From NCBI RefSeq assembly GCF_026914265.1, contig NC_069131.1, positions 5,402,501 to 5,466,500 of the forward strand: a DNA stretch of 64,000 nt, read 5' to 3'. Shown piece by piece: positions 39,501 through 49,489 of the stretch (its first letter is position 1; the number at the start of each line of letters is the position of its first letter). Below the pieces are notes generated by a model. It made no database searches. It was not told the DNA's origin and saw only the letters and a program-made list of their open reading frames with translations. A program made the position numbers and the translations under genes. The DNA is from Mya arenaria (taxonomy: Eukaryota; Mollusca; Bivalvia; Myida; Myidae).

Positions 39501-40885
39501 TGGCTAGTCTGCAATCCCACTTGTAAAAATGCCTTTTCAATGTCAGATACCATTGCGACTTTGTGTAGACGAAATCTCATCAAAAGTCCACACAAATCAT
39601 GAAGTAGAACAGGTCCTCTGTATAAACAATCGTTGAGGCTGTTGCTGTCTTTGGTAAGTTTTGCCGAAGCATCAAAAACGACTCTAACCTTTGTACTAGT
39701 TCTGTGTAGGCTGACAACAGCATGATGGGGTAAGTAGTGCTGAAGACCATCTGATTCGGCTTCCTCAACTTTCTCGATAATGCCTTTCTGAAATTGATCT
39801 TGGATGACAGAGTTATACTTCTGTAAAAAGTCTGGTTTTCCTTTCAGTTTCTTCACACATGATTTGAGTCGACCATATGCTAGCTTTCGGTTCTTCGGGA
39901 GTTCTTGAATTTCATTTTTCCATGGCCAAGTGACCTGATAGCGTCCATCCTGGAATTTGATGTTTTTCTTAAACATTTGCATGGCCGTATCATCATCTGA
40001 ATAATCTGGCTTGTCCTTTACACCAATGGCTTCAATACTCCAGAAATCCTCCAATTCAGGTTTACTTTCAAGAACACTATCGACACATTGAAACACATTG
40101 GTTTTTGTGAACGTAGATCCATGTGTTGGAATTAACATATTTGATACACTGTCGTCTGTTTCTTCAGAGGTGGTACGTCCAGCTAGGATCCAACCAAGTT
40201 TTGAACTTAACAAATACAGTCCTGGTGTCACTTCCAACTTCTGAGAAAGTACAATATCCAGGTAATAGTCATTACCCAGAAGAAGTTCCACATTTGCCAT
40301 TTCACAATTCCTCGGAATAGTATCTGCCAGTTCCACACTGTTCACTAAGTGATCTAAGTCACTCATGGCTTTAATGGTAAGTGTTTTCCTTTGAATGTTA
40401 CCACTGATCACTGGGACAATGTTTGCTTTGATTTCAATGTACTGTCCATTCTTCAACTTCAAATACAATGTAGTCAACTCTGTTTTGATGTTCTTTGAAT
40501 GAGTGCTACCAAATGTAACAACTTTTAATTCTTCAGTTTTCTTTGGCTTTAAACCGAGCTTATCTGCTAAACACTTGGTTATGTAAGTTCGTTGAGAGCC
40601 ACAGTCTAGAAGAATTCTTGTTTTGACATAATCTGTGTTTGTAAGATCTTTTTTCACTTCTGTTGTTGCAGTTTGCATGAACACTGTTTCTCCGACAGAA
40701 ACCATAACATTCTCTCCAGAATTTGTCATGTCCTCTACACAAGCTCCTACCTCTTCAGTAAGATTGACGTTGGTTTTTGTTGAAGCACCTTTTGTAGAGA
40801 ACTTCTTGAGGCATAGGCTTCTATGATGTTGATTGAATTCACCACAGTACACGCACGCTTTACTTGTTTTACACTCATTGGCCAT
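36575..40885 (-). CDS. BEL/Pao polyprotein (protease, RT, RNase H, integrase)
   Basis: A 1436-codon open frame. In order: zinc-knuckle-like CVYCGEFNQHHRSLC (about residues 12-26), a retropepsin-like region near residue 90, a Pao-type reverse transcriptase around residues 350-560 (RVVFDASAK, VPFGVISSPF), RNase H (CFCDASKSSYAAAVY, LWSDSQVVLGWL), an integrase with zinc-binding HCC region and core (GVDYLGPLYVK), and the DUF5641 tail. Typical BEL/Pao order. Confidence 0.95.
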   Translation of the reverse strand: MANECKTSKACVYCGEFNQHHRSLCLKKFSTKGASTKTNVNLTEEVGACVEDMTNSGENVMVSVGETVFMQTATTEVKKDLTNTDYVKTRILLDCGSQRTYITKCLADKLGLKPKKTEELKVVTFGSTHSKNIKTELTTLYLKLKNGQYIEIKANIVPVISGNIQRKTLTIKAMSDLDHLVNSVELADTIPRNCEMANVELLLGNDYYLDIVLSQKLEVTPGLYLLSSKLGWILAGRTTSEETDDSVSNMLIPTHGSTFTKTNVFQCVDSVLESKPELEDFWSIEAIGVKDKPDYSDDDTAMQMFKKNIKFQDGRYQVTWPWKNEIQELPKNRKLAYGRLKSCVKKLKGKPDFLQKYNSVIQDQFQKGIIEKVEEAESDGLQHYLPHHAVVSLHRTSTKVRVVFDASAKLTKDSNSLNDCLYRGPVLLHDLCGLLMRFRLHKVAMVSDIEKAFLQVGLQTSQRDVTRFFWIKDVQKPEVTSENLQVFRFCRVPFGVISSPFMLGATVENHLDSYESDVSQKLKGDIYVDNIVTGANSDKEAIDLYKTAKSIFNDASMNLREWLTNSEEVNKCIPTADLAEPKEMKVLGHIWDHKSDKISVKEPKVMDDDCPTTKRNILKRVASVFDPMGLFSPVVLQGKVLLQELWSRGFDWDDSIDDEKVRQCWSEIDSELKDIPKFKVNRCLANSDQKNMSCSLLCFCDASKSSYAAAVYLHQEGQQESRTDLLFAKTRLAPVKEMTIPKLELMAVLIGVRCLKFVKEQLNMEISKDYLWSDSQVVLGWLNSNKKLPVFVKNRVDEIKVNKDIEISYINTKENPADIATRGSTTAMLSENQLWWNGPTWLRDPSNTWITGQQSLSGKNPTVMCEESCLVEESSRENSQSSDSHSEKKICAPFEMDCERYSSLTKLLRVTAYVNKFIRKLRRKEVDSDLNSDDIKEAELIWTNYDQRKVYSKELHGLKTNKATNLERQLGLYVDGDGLLRCTGRLENSNLEKGARRPILLPPRERFTQLIIEKTQRNILHSGVSQTLAKLRYKYWIPHGRATVKLVLRLCQVCRRHEGGPYRMPKMAPLPASRVQESNAFARTGVDYLGPLYVKAPEGSKKVWVCLFSCMVTRAIHLELVQDMTTEEFLLALKRFVSQCDVPSEILSDNANQFKLANKTLDEIWKNVTNSSEVQSYTSSSGINWHFLVELAPWMGGFYERLVGLVKRSLRKSLGRKLLTTIQLQTLLKEIESVVNSRPLVYITDDLSSNITLTPSHFLTPNPKTGIPEISVESDDTDYSPYDSSCERLLNIWKKGQKLLDDFWRIRRDEYLCSLRERTQTILKAGRVVSHNVPRIGDTVLIKDNTPRGSWKIGRVQELVHSRDNEIRSAKVQLSSKKVLGRPLNLLYPVECNDIFKQTPGTDRPPEQRDKITKQCTKRPVRLAAEAAKRKIKTLV

Positions 40886-42111
40886 ATGTGTTTAGATTTC
40901 AAACATTTGAAGCAACAACCTTTGATTTTTCTCTTTCTCTCGTCTACTGTTCTATATTCTGTGCACTCGTCGCTCCAATGTGACCTTGAACAATATTTAC
41001 ACACATATGGTTTATTTTCAGATTTCACTCTTTGTGCTTTTTCACTAGCAAACAATGACTCAGCTGAACTTTGTTTCATTACTGTGTTGGAATATCGATT
41101 CCCACCAGTAGTAGGAGGATAACGGTAAGGTGGTTTAAATCCATTCACATGGCTTAGAGGGTTCACTTTTGTAACACTTTGATACTCTACTTTTTTCTTA
41201 TCTGCTCTTTCACAAGCAACAACATAGTTTTTCAACTGTTCTCTCAACTTCGTTAGTGTCCATTCAGCCTTTGCTTCTTTGTTGAACTCGAGTTGACGTA
41301 GTACTTCCTCCGGCAACTTGGTTCGAATCATAGACACAAACACGTGTTGATTGACATTTTCTCCAAGTACCTCTAAGCTTCTGAGGTGTTTTTCTGTGGT
41401 GTCTATGAAACTTCTAAGGCTCTCCACCTTATTCAAAGGAGAATGTACGTTCATCAGAGCTTTGTAATGTAAATCTACAATTTCTTGTTGATTTCCGTAT
41501 CTCTCATGAAGGAGTCTCAATGCAATCTCATAGTTTTCGTTTGACCTTGCCAATCCAGCAACGGCACGTTTTGCTTCACCTCCAAGTTTGGTTTGAAGAT
41601 AGCTGAATTTCTCCACGTTGGATAAATTAGAATTCGTATGCACGGTGCATTCAACGACATCCCAAAACTCACGCCACTGTAACTTGTTTCCATAAAACAT
41701 GTATAATTCTATTTTTTGAAGTTTCACTGAGTTTGGGTTCACTTTCCCTTTACGGTCTAAATTCTTTAAAAGTTCCAGTTGTTGGTCTATTTGTGTACGC
41801 ATCAGATCTTTCATTGATTCTTGAATATCTACATGCCTTGTTGCATTTGAAGGTTCATCTTGAGAGGCAGCTCGAACATCACTAGGACACAGGCTTTCAT
41901 TAAACTGGTCCAGCTCTATTAAACAATCTTCAACTAAGAAATTTAATTGGCAATCTTCATCTAAAGCCTTTTCTAGAAAATCTGCTTCATCTTCATCTAA
42001 TATCTGAGACAGCTTGTCAACTTGGAGCATTAACTTTTCGGAATATGTTTTCAACAAACATTTTGATTTTTGAATCTGTTTAAGCATGTCAGATAATTCA
42101 AATCTACTCAC
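40747..42111 (-). CDS. BEL/Pao gag-like ORF (DUF1759, zinc knuckles)
   Basis: A 454-codon frame with an N-terminal coiled region, a DUF1759-type capsid segment (YGNKLQWREFWDVVECTVH, FSYLQTKLGGEAKRAV, LLHERYG) and cysteine/histidine knuckles (CKYCSRSHWSDEC, CFKCLKSKH). It overlaps the polyprotein frame at its end. Confidence 0.9.
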   Translation of the reverse strand: MSRFELSDMLKQIQKSKCLLKTYSEKLMLQVDKLSQILDEDEADFLEKALDEDCQLNFLVEDCLIELDQFNESLCPSDVRAASQDEPSNATRHVDIQESMKDLMRTQIDQQLELLKNLDRKGKVNPNSVKLQKIELYMFYGNKLQWREFWDVVECTVHTNSNLSNVEKFSYLQTKLGGEAKRAVAGLARSNENYEIALRLLHERYGNQQEIVDLHYKALMNVHSPLNKVESLRSFIDTTEKHLRSLEVLGENVNQHVFVSMIRTKLPEEVLRQLEFNKEAKAEWTLTKLREQLKNYVVACERADKKKVEYQSVTKVNPLSHVNGFKPPYRYPPTTGGNRYSNTVMKQSSAESLFASEKAQRVKSENKPYVCKYCSRSHWSDECTEYRTVDERKRKIKGCCFKCLKSKHIWPMSVKQVKRACTVVNSINIIEAYASRSSLQKVLQQKPTSILLKR

Positions 42112-42303
42112 GTCTTGTTTCAGTAAATCCTTTGCGACTCCAGTTCCTTGTCCAAAGTATTCCTATACCTTGTCCTCACTCCTTTGGTGGATGCAACTGT
42201 CGCCATTTTGAAATTACACTGTGTCACAACAAGGCACTACACAAAAACACAACACACTTTTAAAACACTTCTTCTAAACATCCGGCTCACGGGACCATTT
42301 CAA

Positions 42304-42921
42304 TGTGGCGAAGAATAATTAAACAACTACTCTACGACACATTGATAACAGAACAACTTTTAATTTTAACATTTTTATTTTACCACTTTTTCTTTTTCCA
42401 CAAGCAGTTTACACTTTTAACAATTACTCCGTTTTAATACTCCGTTATAACTTTCAATAACTCATTTCATGTTAATACACCTTTCACTTTTTAGCTCCTC
42501 CAATAATATAACATTCAGCCTATTTATACTAAGCTAAGTTCCCGCCAATATGTGAACGGAGCATGCTTACATAAAGTTATTTGCCGCCAAAAGTAACGGA
42601 GAATGAAACAGTTTACTGACAAAGGAGTTTAAAGACTTATGTATCAATATCAACCAATCAAATGTTGACACATATGTAATCCAAGGCTAATCGTGCTTGC
42701 ACGTGTTAGACTTAGAGCACTTATGCAATAACTTTGAGGCCCTGGAAGGGATATTAACAAATGAATAATGTTATTTGTATAATGCAAGATGTCAGCTATT
42801 ACAAATAAGATTTCAATATAATGATAATATTTGTAGTAAATATAACTACTACAACAGTCTTTAAAACTCGTACATATATTTCAACAATTATTATATTCCA
42901 AAATTGTGAAGTTTCACGACA
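42304..42921 (-). repeat. BEL/Pao LTR (5' in element orientation)
   Basis: 618 bp. It should hold the element's promoter for transcription toward lower coordinates. About 50 bp shorter than its partner. Confidence 0.95.
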
Positions 42922-42929
42922 TGTGGTAT

Positions 42930-44040
42930 GTTCGTGTCTCAGCCCAACAATACGTCTGCAGGAAACAAAAGTAGTTTAACTATAGACGGCGACTTCGAAA
43001 ATTCATAGATGATAACCTGAACAAATACTTGTTTAGAATGACAAAATTCACTATATAAAACCAGCATTTTCATTTTGATATAGGAATTTTTAATGGTTTA
43101 TTACTGTGATGGTATATCCAATCGTGCTCAGTGTATCTCGGTATGATATAAAACAACCTAATAAAACACAGTCTGTAAAAACTTACGAAGCAGACGAAAT
43201 ATATTGTGTAATTGATATTGATCCATATTAGAATAAAACACAACAATGAATTAATATTTTTTTAAGATGAGCTCTATGTATAGTTAGATGAATAGAGTTA
43301 GGTTAAAAAATATCGGAATTTGATAACTGTGTTGGTTTAATCAAACTCGGTATGTTTTACATTAAGATTTTTATAAAAGACACCTTCCTTAAAGTTAATA
43401 CACAAAGTATTAGCAGTAATGACGGAGTGAATTATTTATCCCTCCTGTGAAGCTCTGCCTTATTACCAAGCTAGAAAGTAAGCACAGAAAGAGAAGATGC
43501 CTGATATCAGAAGATGTAGAAAGAGACGAGGAAGAAATAGGACCTCGTGTTTTTATGGGGGTGATTTTTCGAGAGAGGATTAAAATAGTTACACCATTTT
43601 TTGCATTGACCACAATATATGTACACCGCTTTACACACGAGAATTCGTAGAAGAGCTATCATGAACTATGACTTAAACGAATCACTTGCAAAGGAATCAT
43701 AGTAACATGAAAACATATCGTCAAAATACGTATTATTATCGAATAAACGTAACAAATAAGGAGTCACTGCCGCATAAGTAAATGCGTTAACATGTCATTA
43801 GACTTAGATGTACATCATGGGCATCTTTATATTGGCAGCAGAGCGATTGATAAGTAAATCACTGTTTACACTTTACCGAACTAAGTCAAAGAGATGACTG
43901 TCTGTGATATATAAGATGATTTAAAGATTACTTAAAGTGAAATTTCAACATACTATTAAAGTCTAAACATATCTATTAATTATAAAACCGATGGACAAAT
44001 TGTATCAATTTTAAAATAATGTACAATATATTATTCAGCT
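42930..44040. other. Gene C intron 1 near the first exon, no gene seen
   Basis: AT-rich. An open stretch near 43410-43650 on both strands shows no known domain. Confidence 0.35.
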
Positions 44041-44043
44041 TAC

Positions 44044-44116
44044 CACCGCACAGATAAAATCCGAAGGAAACGAATGATACTATTTTCAAAAGGACGTTTT
44101 TAGCCTTTGACTCCAT
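44044..44116 (-). CDS. Gene C exon 1: signal peptide
   Basis: ATG at 44116 opens 73 nt: MESKAKNVLLKIVSFVSFGF, then YLCG plus one base, with donor GTAAGC. The hydrophobic core and length match the other signal exons. Its spare G joins GT of the EGF exon at 32864 to give GlyThr. The intron is about 11 kb because of the BEL/Pao insertion. Confidence 0.8.
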
Positions 44117-44174
44117 TATTCAGCTTTAAACTGAACACACTTTGTATAATTAATATGTCCATAATGTTAAATTC

Positions 44175-44187
44175 AAACCAGGAAGTT
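44175..44187 (-). promoter_or_regulatory. ETS-like promoter site of gene C
   Basis: AAACCAGGAAGTT, 59 bp upstream of the ATG at 44116. Identical over 13 bp to the gene A site. Confidence 0.6.
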
Positions 44188-44189
44188 CG

Positions 44190-45985
44190 CTACAGCGTAG
44201 TTTAAATTAATGATGCGGGTGGCAATTAATTGATCCTAAATACTGGTTTGGTAAACGATACGCTTTAGTGATATTTACAATAATTTAAAGTTTTTGCAGC
44301 TACTAATTGATTGTATTACAAATATACACCGACAGGTCTTTATGTTCGACATGATGCGTTGAAAATTAATAAGTGAAATGACTTGTTCTATGTATTTTGT
44401 GCAATCCTGAAACGTCTTATTTGGGGCAACTACGGCAGAGGTTTACTTTCATGTACAGCAGCGGAGGATTAAACATTTAAATACTCCCGGTTTTATATTG
44501 CGGCAAAGTAATATGTCGGCCAGCTCCATACAAAAACAGCAATGAAGCGTGTCAAAACATAGCCACTGTTACGGAAGCAATTAAGGGGGTGGGGTGGGGG
44601 GGGGGCTTAGCAACGCCTGGACCAACAGTGGATACCCTGAGGTTCTCAGAAACGTTAAAACTAAAACTATTAACAATCAGTATGTGACTAATAGCATTTC
44701 AAATTCAAAAAAGAGGCGAATCCCTACTGTCCCCGTGACATAAATGCCACCCACAACAAGGCTTGTTACATGCAAAGACTGTGGACTGAAGAAGGGCGCC
44801 CAGGAAATATTCAGCATACATTTCTCCGCAACTAAATAGCCGCAAATAGTGACTGTTGACGAACACACAGAACAACGCGAAGATATTATAAAACGAAAGA
44901 TGGTGATGGCTTACATTCTGCGGCTGAGCTTGATTAAAATTTATTCTGGAAGCTGCTGAGAAACAAAAGAACTATAACCCCAGATATTTGCAATGGGATT
45001 GTCGCGGTTTCAAATTCATTAAACCGCGGGATCTGCTTTTTCACATAATAAACCGGAACTCGTTGTAATATACTCGTTCACATTTATTCCATACAATCAA
45101 ACAGTCAATCAGTCAGCATAACAGTACGTAATGGAACTCATCTTAACGCTATTGTACGTATAGGAACGTAAATGAACGCTAAGGAACGTATGAACGTATG
45201 AACGTATGAACGGTTATCTGAAATAACCCAAACACAATAATCAAGACACATACATCATATACACAATAATAATCCAAAGAATGCAATTAACATAGCAAAT
45301 AGATGTTCACCGAGTATTTTCAGGACATTCAAAAATACTTATTTACGAAAATGCTCTGAAGTTTTGTAGCTATCAAAAATTGCCTTAACTAACCTTTCCG
45401 TTATATATTGTAGATTAACTTCATTTATAAAAAACAAAATGTTACAAAATATAACTTACTAAACATTGGTACGTATTCCGATTTATTTAACCAAAGCCCA
45501 AACATTCGTTCATGTCTTTTCACTCGCACCTCACTTACTGACCAAATTTACTTTTGCCCAGAGCCCTCGCAGCTGCCAGCCAATAAAAACACAAAACATT
45601 CTCATGGTAACCACGCTAAATATATTTTGTATACGTATCTTGCATATTCCAAGCAAATAATCTAAACAATGGGTCTGATTAATTTGTTCTATTATTACTA
45701 CAATGAATCATACTCGTTAGCGACCTACAAAGCTGATGAATTTAATAAACATATTCCTAGCTGCGGCACATAGATGATAGTTAAAATGATAACATATTCG
45801 GATGAAAATCTCGTTCGCAAACTTTATTTTATGAAAGCCTTTATGCCGAATAATGATTCAATTACAGTGGAAGGGTTAAGACAGATATTTAAATTACTGT
45901 GATCAAAATAAAGATATCAATGACTGGACTACTATGCTGAGCAGGTACAGTGCGCGATCAAATCATTAAAGTGGGTTAAAGCCCG
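44190..45985. other. Intergenic, no gene seen
   Basis: Contains a G run near 44586-44606 and a small GAACGTAT tandem repeat at 45162-45212. The stretch around 44930-45250 may be an old interspersed repeat; no family is assigned. Confidence 0.4.
45162..45212. repeat. Short tandem repeat GAACGTAT
   Basis: About five degenerate copies of an 8-10 bp unit. Confidence 0.85.
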
Positions 45986-45989
45986 GGAA

Positions 45990-46640
45990 TAGAAAAAAAA
46001 ATAGAATGTAGTGCATGGCGGCGAGGGTATGTTATCTGCTCTACTTAATTTCATTCTGGAACAGGATAAGTATCCTGCTTATTGGAAAGCCAGTTTACTA
46101 ATCCCGCTTTACAGGTAAGACGAAATTTAAAACCCAACCGCGTATCGATAGATCTGTCTCCTTATTGCCATATTTTAGTTCAATAATGGAAATGATCTAT
46201 ATAACCTTTTATCAGCAGTATTTCTTTTAAACCAATATACAGGGCTTTTAGATAAAATTAAGTTGTGACACTGCTGCATTGAACCTGCATGAGACAATTC
46301 ATCATTGATTTATTAGAAGCAATAGCTATCATAAAATCCGTCATACAACGAGGAATGTTGTCAGCTGTATATAACCGTCTATTAACTGGACCATTGCAAC
46401 CTAGGGTGCTCGGTCCTTTTAACCATGGGAGTTTATTCCTCATTTGCAGATGATATTTTACTTGTATCATTATCTCCCTCAAAACTTGCAATGCATGGTT
46501 GAAGTAGTGTATCACAACTGCATTGGGTGGAAAAATGACAATTATATCCACTTATTTGCATAAGGAAACAATTATGACATAGCCTCATATGGCATCGAAT
46601 TGTTGAATTATATATCTTACCATGATTTTTTAATAACATT
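45990..46640 (+). mobile_element. LINE reverse transcriptase relic
   Basis: The plus strand reads FILEQDKYPAYWKASLLIPL, then NPTAYR, and further on SSFADDILLVSLSPSKL around the catalytic FADD. This is a typical LINE RT order, interrupted by stops and shifts. An old dead copy. Confidence 0.75.
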
Positions 46641-47290
46641 TTTTTTGTCAAAACGATACAAGGTTTTCATATAAGAGCGAAAGTTGGATTTGTGTTGTCA
46701 TTACATGTAACTTTTCAAGTATATGCAAACCTCTGTGTACTTTTTGGTGGCCGAAATATCTGCTCCCTACGTCATTTCTGATCAAATGCCGTCGACGTCA
46801 ACATCCCCAGTAGGCGTCATTTGTTCACTTTGCCGATTTTTATTAATTTCCCGTCGCTGTTGTTTGAACTTCATTATTGTAACCCTTGTAAATGTCATTA
46901 TTACCGCTCTTGTCAACAAATACTGAATACCCGTCCCGTCGATATCCCGCCAATAAAACATTAAAATAACAGTCGATCTTTGCGCAGCCAATGATTTCAC
47001 CGTGGTATAGAATAAGATGCAGACGAATATTATAAAGGTATCGGCAACGACCACCACCCCGACAGAACGGTGTGGCGTGGCACAAATGTACAACGATTTC
47101 AATTTTATGTAAGTGTTTGACAAATTTCTTTTTTCCTTGCAATGTTATCGTATGGTGTCTAGTCCCTTAAACCTTATTCCAATTGAACTGATAGTTATGT
47201 TTTTTTTCACTAAAGTGTATGAGTTTGTTAAAGGGTCGTATTGTTGTGATAGTTTGTTTCGATAAGTGTATGTCAAACTGATATGTTAAA
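46640..47290. other. Intergenic, no gene seen
   Basis: An open minus-strand stretch at about 46782-47142 has no recognisable domain. The last part should be intron-like sequence of the inverted EGF copy. Confidence 0.3.
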
Positions 47291-47297
47291 CTATCTC

Positions 47298-48102
47298 AAT
47301 GTACCCAATGTGGATCCAACTGCCTTGACCATGACATTAACGCGGCCTTAGGATCATACCGTCAAAGCAATGACGGCTTCTATTCTAGCGGAATTTATTG
47401 TACACCATGTATAGAATATGCAAAACATGGCCTCACCCGTAACATTTTGTCACATGCCTGCCCGGTTGGGTTTTAGGGTGATATGTGTGGTGCAAGATGA
47501 GCAAATGGGTGTGTTAATGATAAATGTGCTTGTGAATTTCCGACTTGTTTTGGTGATATCGGTAAATATATACGCAAACAAGGCTCTTATGTGGCTTCAA
47601 ATGTGGCAATTATTTTTCCGATTGTACTAAAAAAAACGTCATGCTCATTGTATGAAACTGGAAAGTTTGGTAGTTCGTGTGGATATGATTGTCAATGCGT
47701 AACAGGAGTGTGTCGCACGTTACGTGTTATATGTGAATATGAAAGTTGCTGTGAGTAAACGTGTTGTCCTACTTGCTTTGATATTTGTGGTCTTCAAGGG
47801 CATTCTCAGTTGTGTGTGTCAGGGTATTATGGTAATCAATGTCGTTCGATGCAATCAACCTCATGGCAAATGTTTGAATGAAGCTTGACTATTAAATTGT
47901 AATGGTACCTGTGATGATATTTTACATGCATGCTATTCATGTTATTGTGGGAAGGGAATTAAACATGCAATCACGATTGTTGTTTGTGTACTTGTGATAG
48001 CTACTCGATATAGGTGCCTGTAGTAGCTGTGAAAATAGCTCAGTGTTTGAAATGTTTTGTGATTGAACATGTTGTCCGTACTGTTCTGGTAACGAATGTA
48101 AA

Positions 48103-48153
<51 letters not shown>

Positions 48154-48630
48154 CGTTTGCTTAGAGATGCACACTTTCTCCCAAATAAGATTTACCACAA
48201 TTAATACTATTATGAAGGATACCGAGTTGAGTTTGAAAGAAATGAGCGTTAAACATGTTTTTTTTCTACTTATGAGACTATAGCAGATCTCAGTAAATCT
48301 TTTAGCTTTCATCATTCATGTACTATTTTTACGCTTTCTGTTATTAAATACACGGCTACAATCTTGTTATCAGTAATTAATATTTTCAAAAAATGCATTA
48401 TTTAGCAAGTAGTTAAAGGTTTATCAGTCAAAATTTATGTTTGATATACATGTGTATGTGTTGATTTTGAAGAAGAGAGTCACTTTAAACGGGTGCAGAG
48501 ATGGTTTCGATTGAACAATATGTGTTCAGAAATGTTATCAAGGATGCCAAAATACTTAAGTATCAGCATGTGATATAGAATGTAAATGTTTTCGAGGCTG
48601 TGCTGGTAAATAATGCAAATTCGGTCGGTT
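47298..48630 (+). pseudogene. Inverted dead copy of the gene C EGF exon
   Basis: Starts GTACCCAATGTGG...TCCAACTGC, matching the start of the gene C EGF exon (GTACCCAGTGCAATTCCAACTGC). It keeps order through SLYETGKFGSSCGYDCQC and CNGTCDDI to the final repeat near 48600. It has many stops and shifts. A (GA)n expansion at 48105-48153 lies where gene C has CGAGAGAG. Confidence 0.82.
48105..48153. repeat. (GA)n microsatellite inside the EGF pseudogene
   Basis: About 49 bp of GA repeats, apparently grown from the short CGAGAGAG that codes K-R-E-S in gene C. Confidence 0.95.
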
Positions 48631-48839
48631 TGATCAAAAAGGGAAATGTATTATATTAACTCAAACTTTTGTATTTCACACAGTGGTAACCAATGCCCCG
48701 ATAGTAATCAATTGTTTACCGGGATCGAGTCTTCAATAAGATATCAAATTAGAATAGTATGGATATAGTGTATTGGTGAATTATATTGATATAGACACTA
48801 TCTTTGGTAACAAACTCATATGTATTCGTTCAATGGAAG

Positions 48840-49400
48840 CTACCCGTCATAAGAAATAAAAGCGTAATAACAAAATCCCGCAAAATAAGTTTTTAATCAC
48901 ACGGAAATATATAACCAATATATGCATTCGCACATTACGAAGCTTTACAAAATAAAAAAAAAATAATAACATTGCTTGATTGAAGGTATTGAGTAAAAAG
49001 CTAGTTTTTTAAAAGCAAAGTTTCGAATTGAAGGCCTTAAAACTCTTCGATATAAATGTCACGCTTAAACAAAGGTTTCGGCAATTTAAATTTGTATTTA
49101 TACTCAGAAAATGCTTACAGATGGCAATCCCATGATTTATAGCTCAAGTTACCTTAAAATATATTTTTATCAGATGATCAATTGTCAACATATCTTTCAA
49201 AGGTTTAACATTTAAATGCAATACAAGTATCCATAATGTACTCGTTTAAGCTAAGAGATGTGGATTTGGCTGTAGTATACACTTTGTTTCACCTGTAACT
49301 GCCTGACTTCCTGGTTCGTGTAATTTTAAAGATATCTAAGTTACCTTAAACACCTAAGTTATTCGGGCTTCTTGTTTATCATCAAATGTGTTCAAGTTGT
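48840..49400 (+). promoter_or_regulatory. Copied promoter region, inverted
   Basis: The reverse complement matches sequence upstream of the relic start at 22705 (22870-23280) and that at 30645 (30720-31300). Shared blocks include CATTTAAATG near AAACCTTTGAAAGATAT. This is a conserved family promoter in inverted orientation. Confidence 0.7.
49305..49318 (+). promoter_or_regulatory. ETS-like site upstream of plus-strand signal exon
   Basis: GACTTCCTGGTTCG (reverse complement CGAACCAGGAAGTC), 93 bp before the ATG at 49411. Confidence 0.55.
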
Positions 49401-49410
49401 ATTTTAATAG

Positions 49411-49483
49411 ATGAATTTTATCCATTTAATGGCGGTTGTTTCGTTTACATTGTACTTGACTACTGATGTGAGTAAGATTTATG
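49411..49483 (+). pseudogene. Plus-strand signal-peptide exon without a gene
   Basis: ATG at 49411 opens exactly 73 nt: MNFIHLMAVVSFTLYLTTDV, then SKIY plus one base, followed by GTAGAC as a possible donor. No EGF exon follows on the plus strand; only block 2 in opposite orientation. It is intact as an exon but orphaned. Confidence 0.72.
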
Positions 49484-49489
49484 GTAGAC

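Larger units (their letters stand above)
34526..42921 (-). mobile_element. BEL/Pao LTR retrotransposon, near-complete and young
   Basis: An 8.4-kb element on the minus strand with LTRs at 34526-35193 and 42304-42921, each TG...CA. It is flanked by a 5-bp target duplication TGTGG (34521-34525 and 42922-42926). Order 5' to 3': LTR, TGG-starting primer-site-like stretch near 42280-42298, gag-like ORF, polyprotein ORF, a zinc-finger ORF, purine tract AAGTGGGGAG, LTR. The LTRs differ by one length difference of about 50 bp and only a handful of substitutions, so the insertion is recent. It looks close to whole, with perhaps one break. It sits in the first intron of gene C. Confidence 0.95.
27822..44116 (-). 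pseudogene. Gene C: decaying EGF-repeat receptor with ITAM-like tail
   Basis: Five phase-compatible pieces in gene B's plan: signal exon 44044-44116, EGF exon 31523-32864, TM exon 29128-29263, tail exon 28486-28571 and last exon 27822-27949. The TM, tail and last exons have exactly the lengths of gene B's. Signs of decay: the EGF exon carries a one-base frame shift near 31955 and an in-frame TAA near 31726, and the last exon's acceptor reads TTAAAT where gene B has TTACAG. Intron 1 holds a BEL/Pao element of about 8.4 kb and a LINE remnant. An extra relic signal exon lies between the EGF and TM exons. It may still be transcribed but probably makes no full receptor. Confidence 0.75.

Noticed and set aside
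46782-47142. Overlapping minus-strand frames of about 100 codons
   Set aside because: No recognisable domain; they sit between a LINE relic and an EGF pseudogene.
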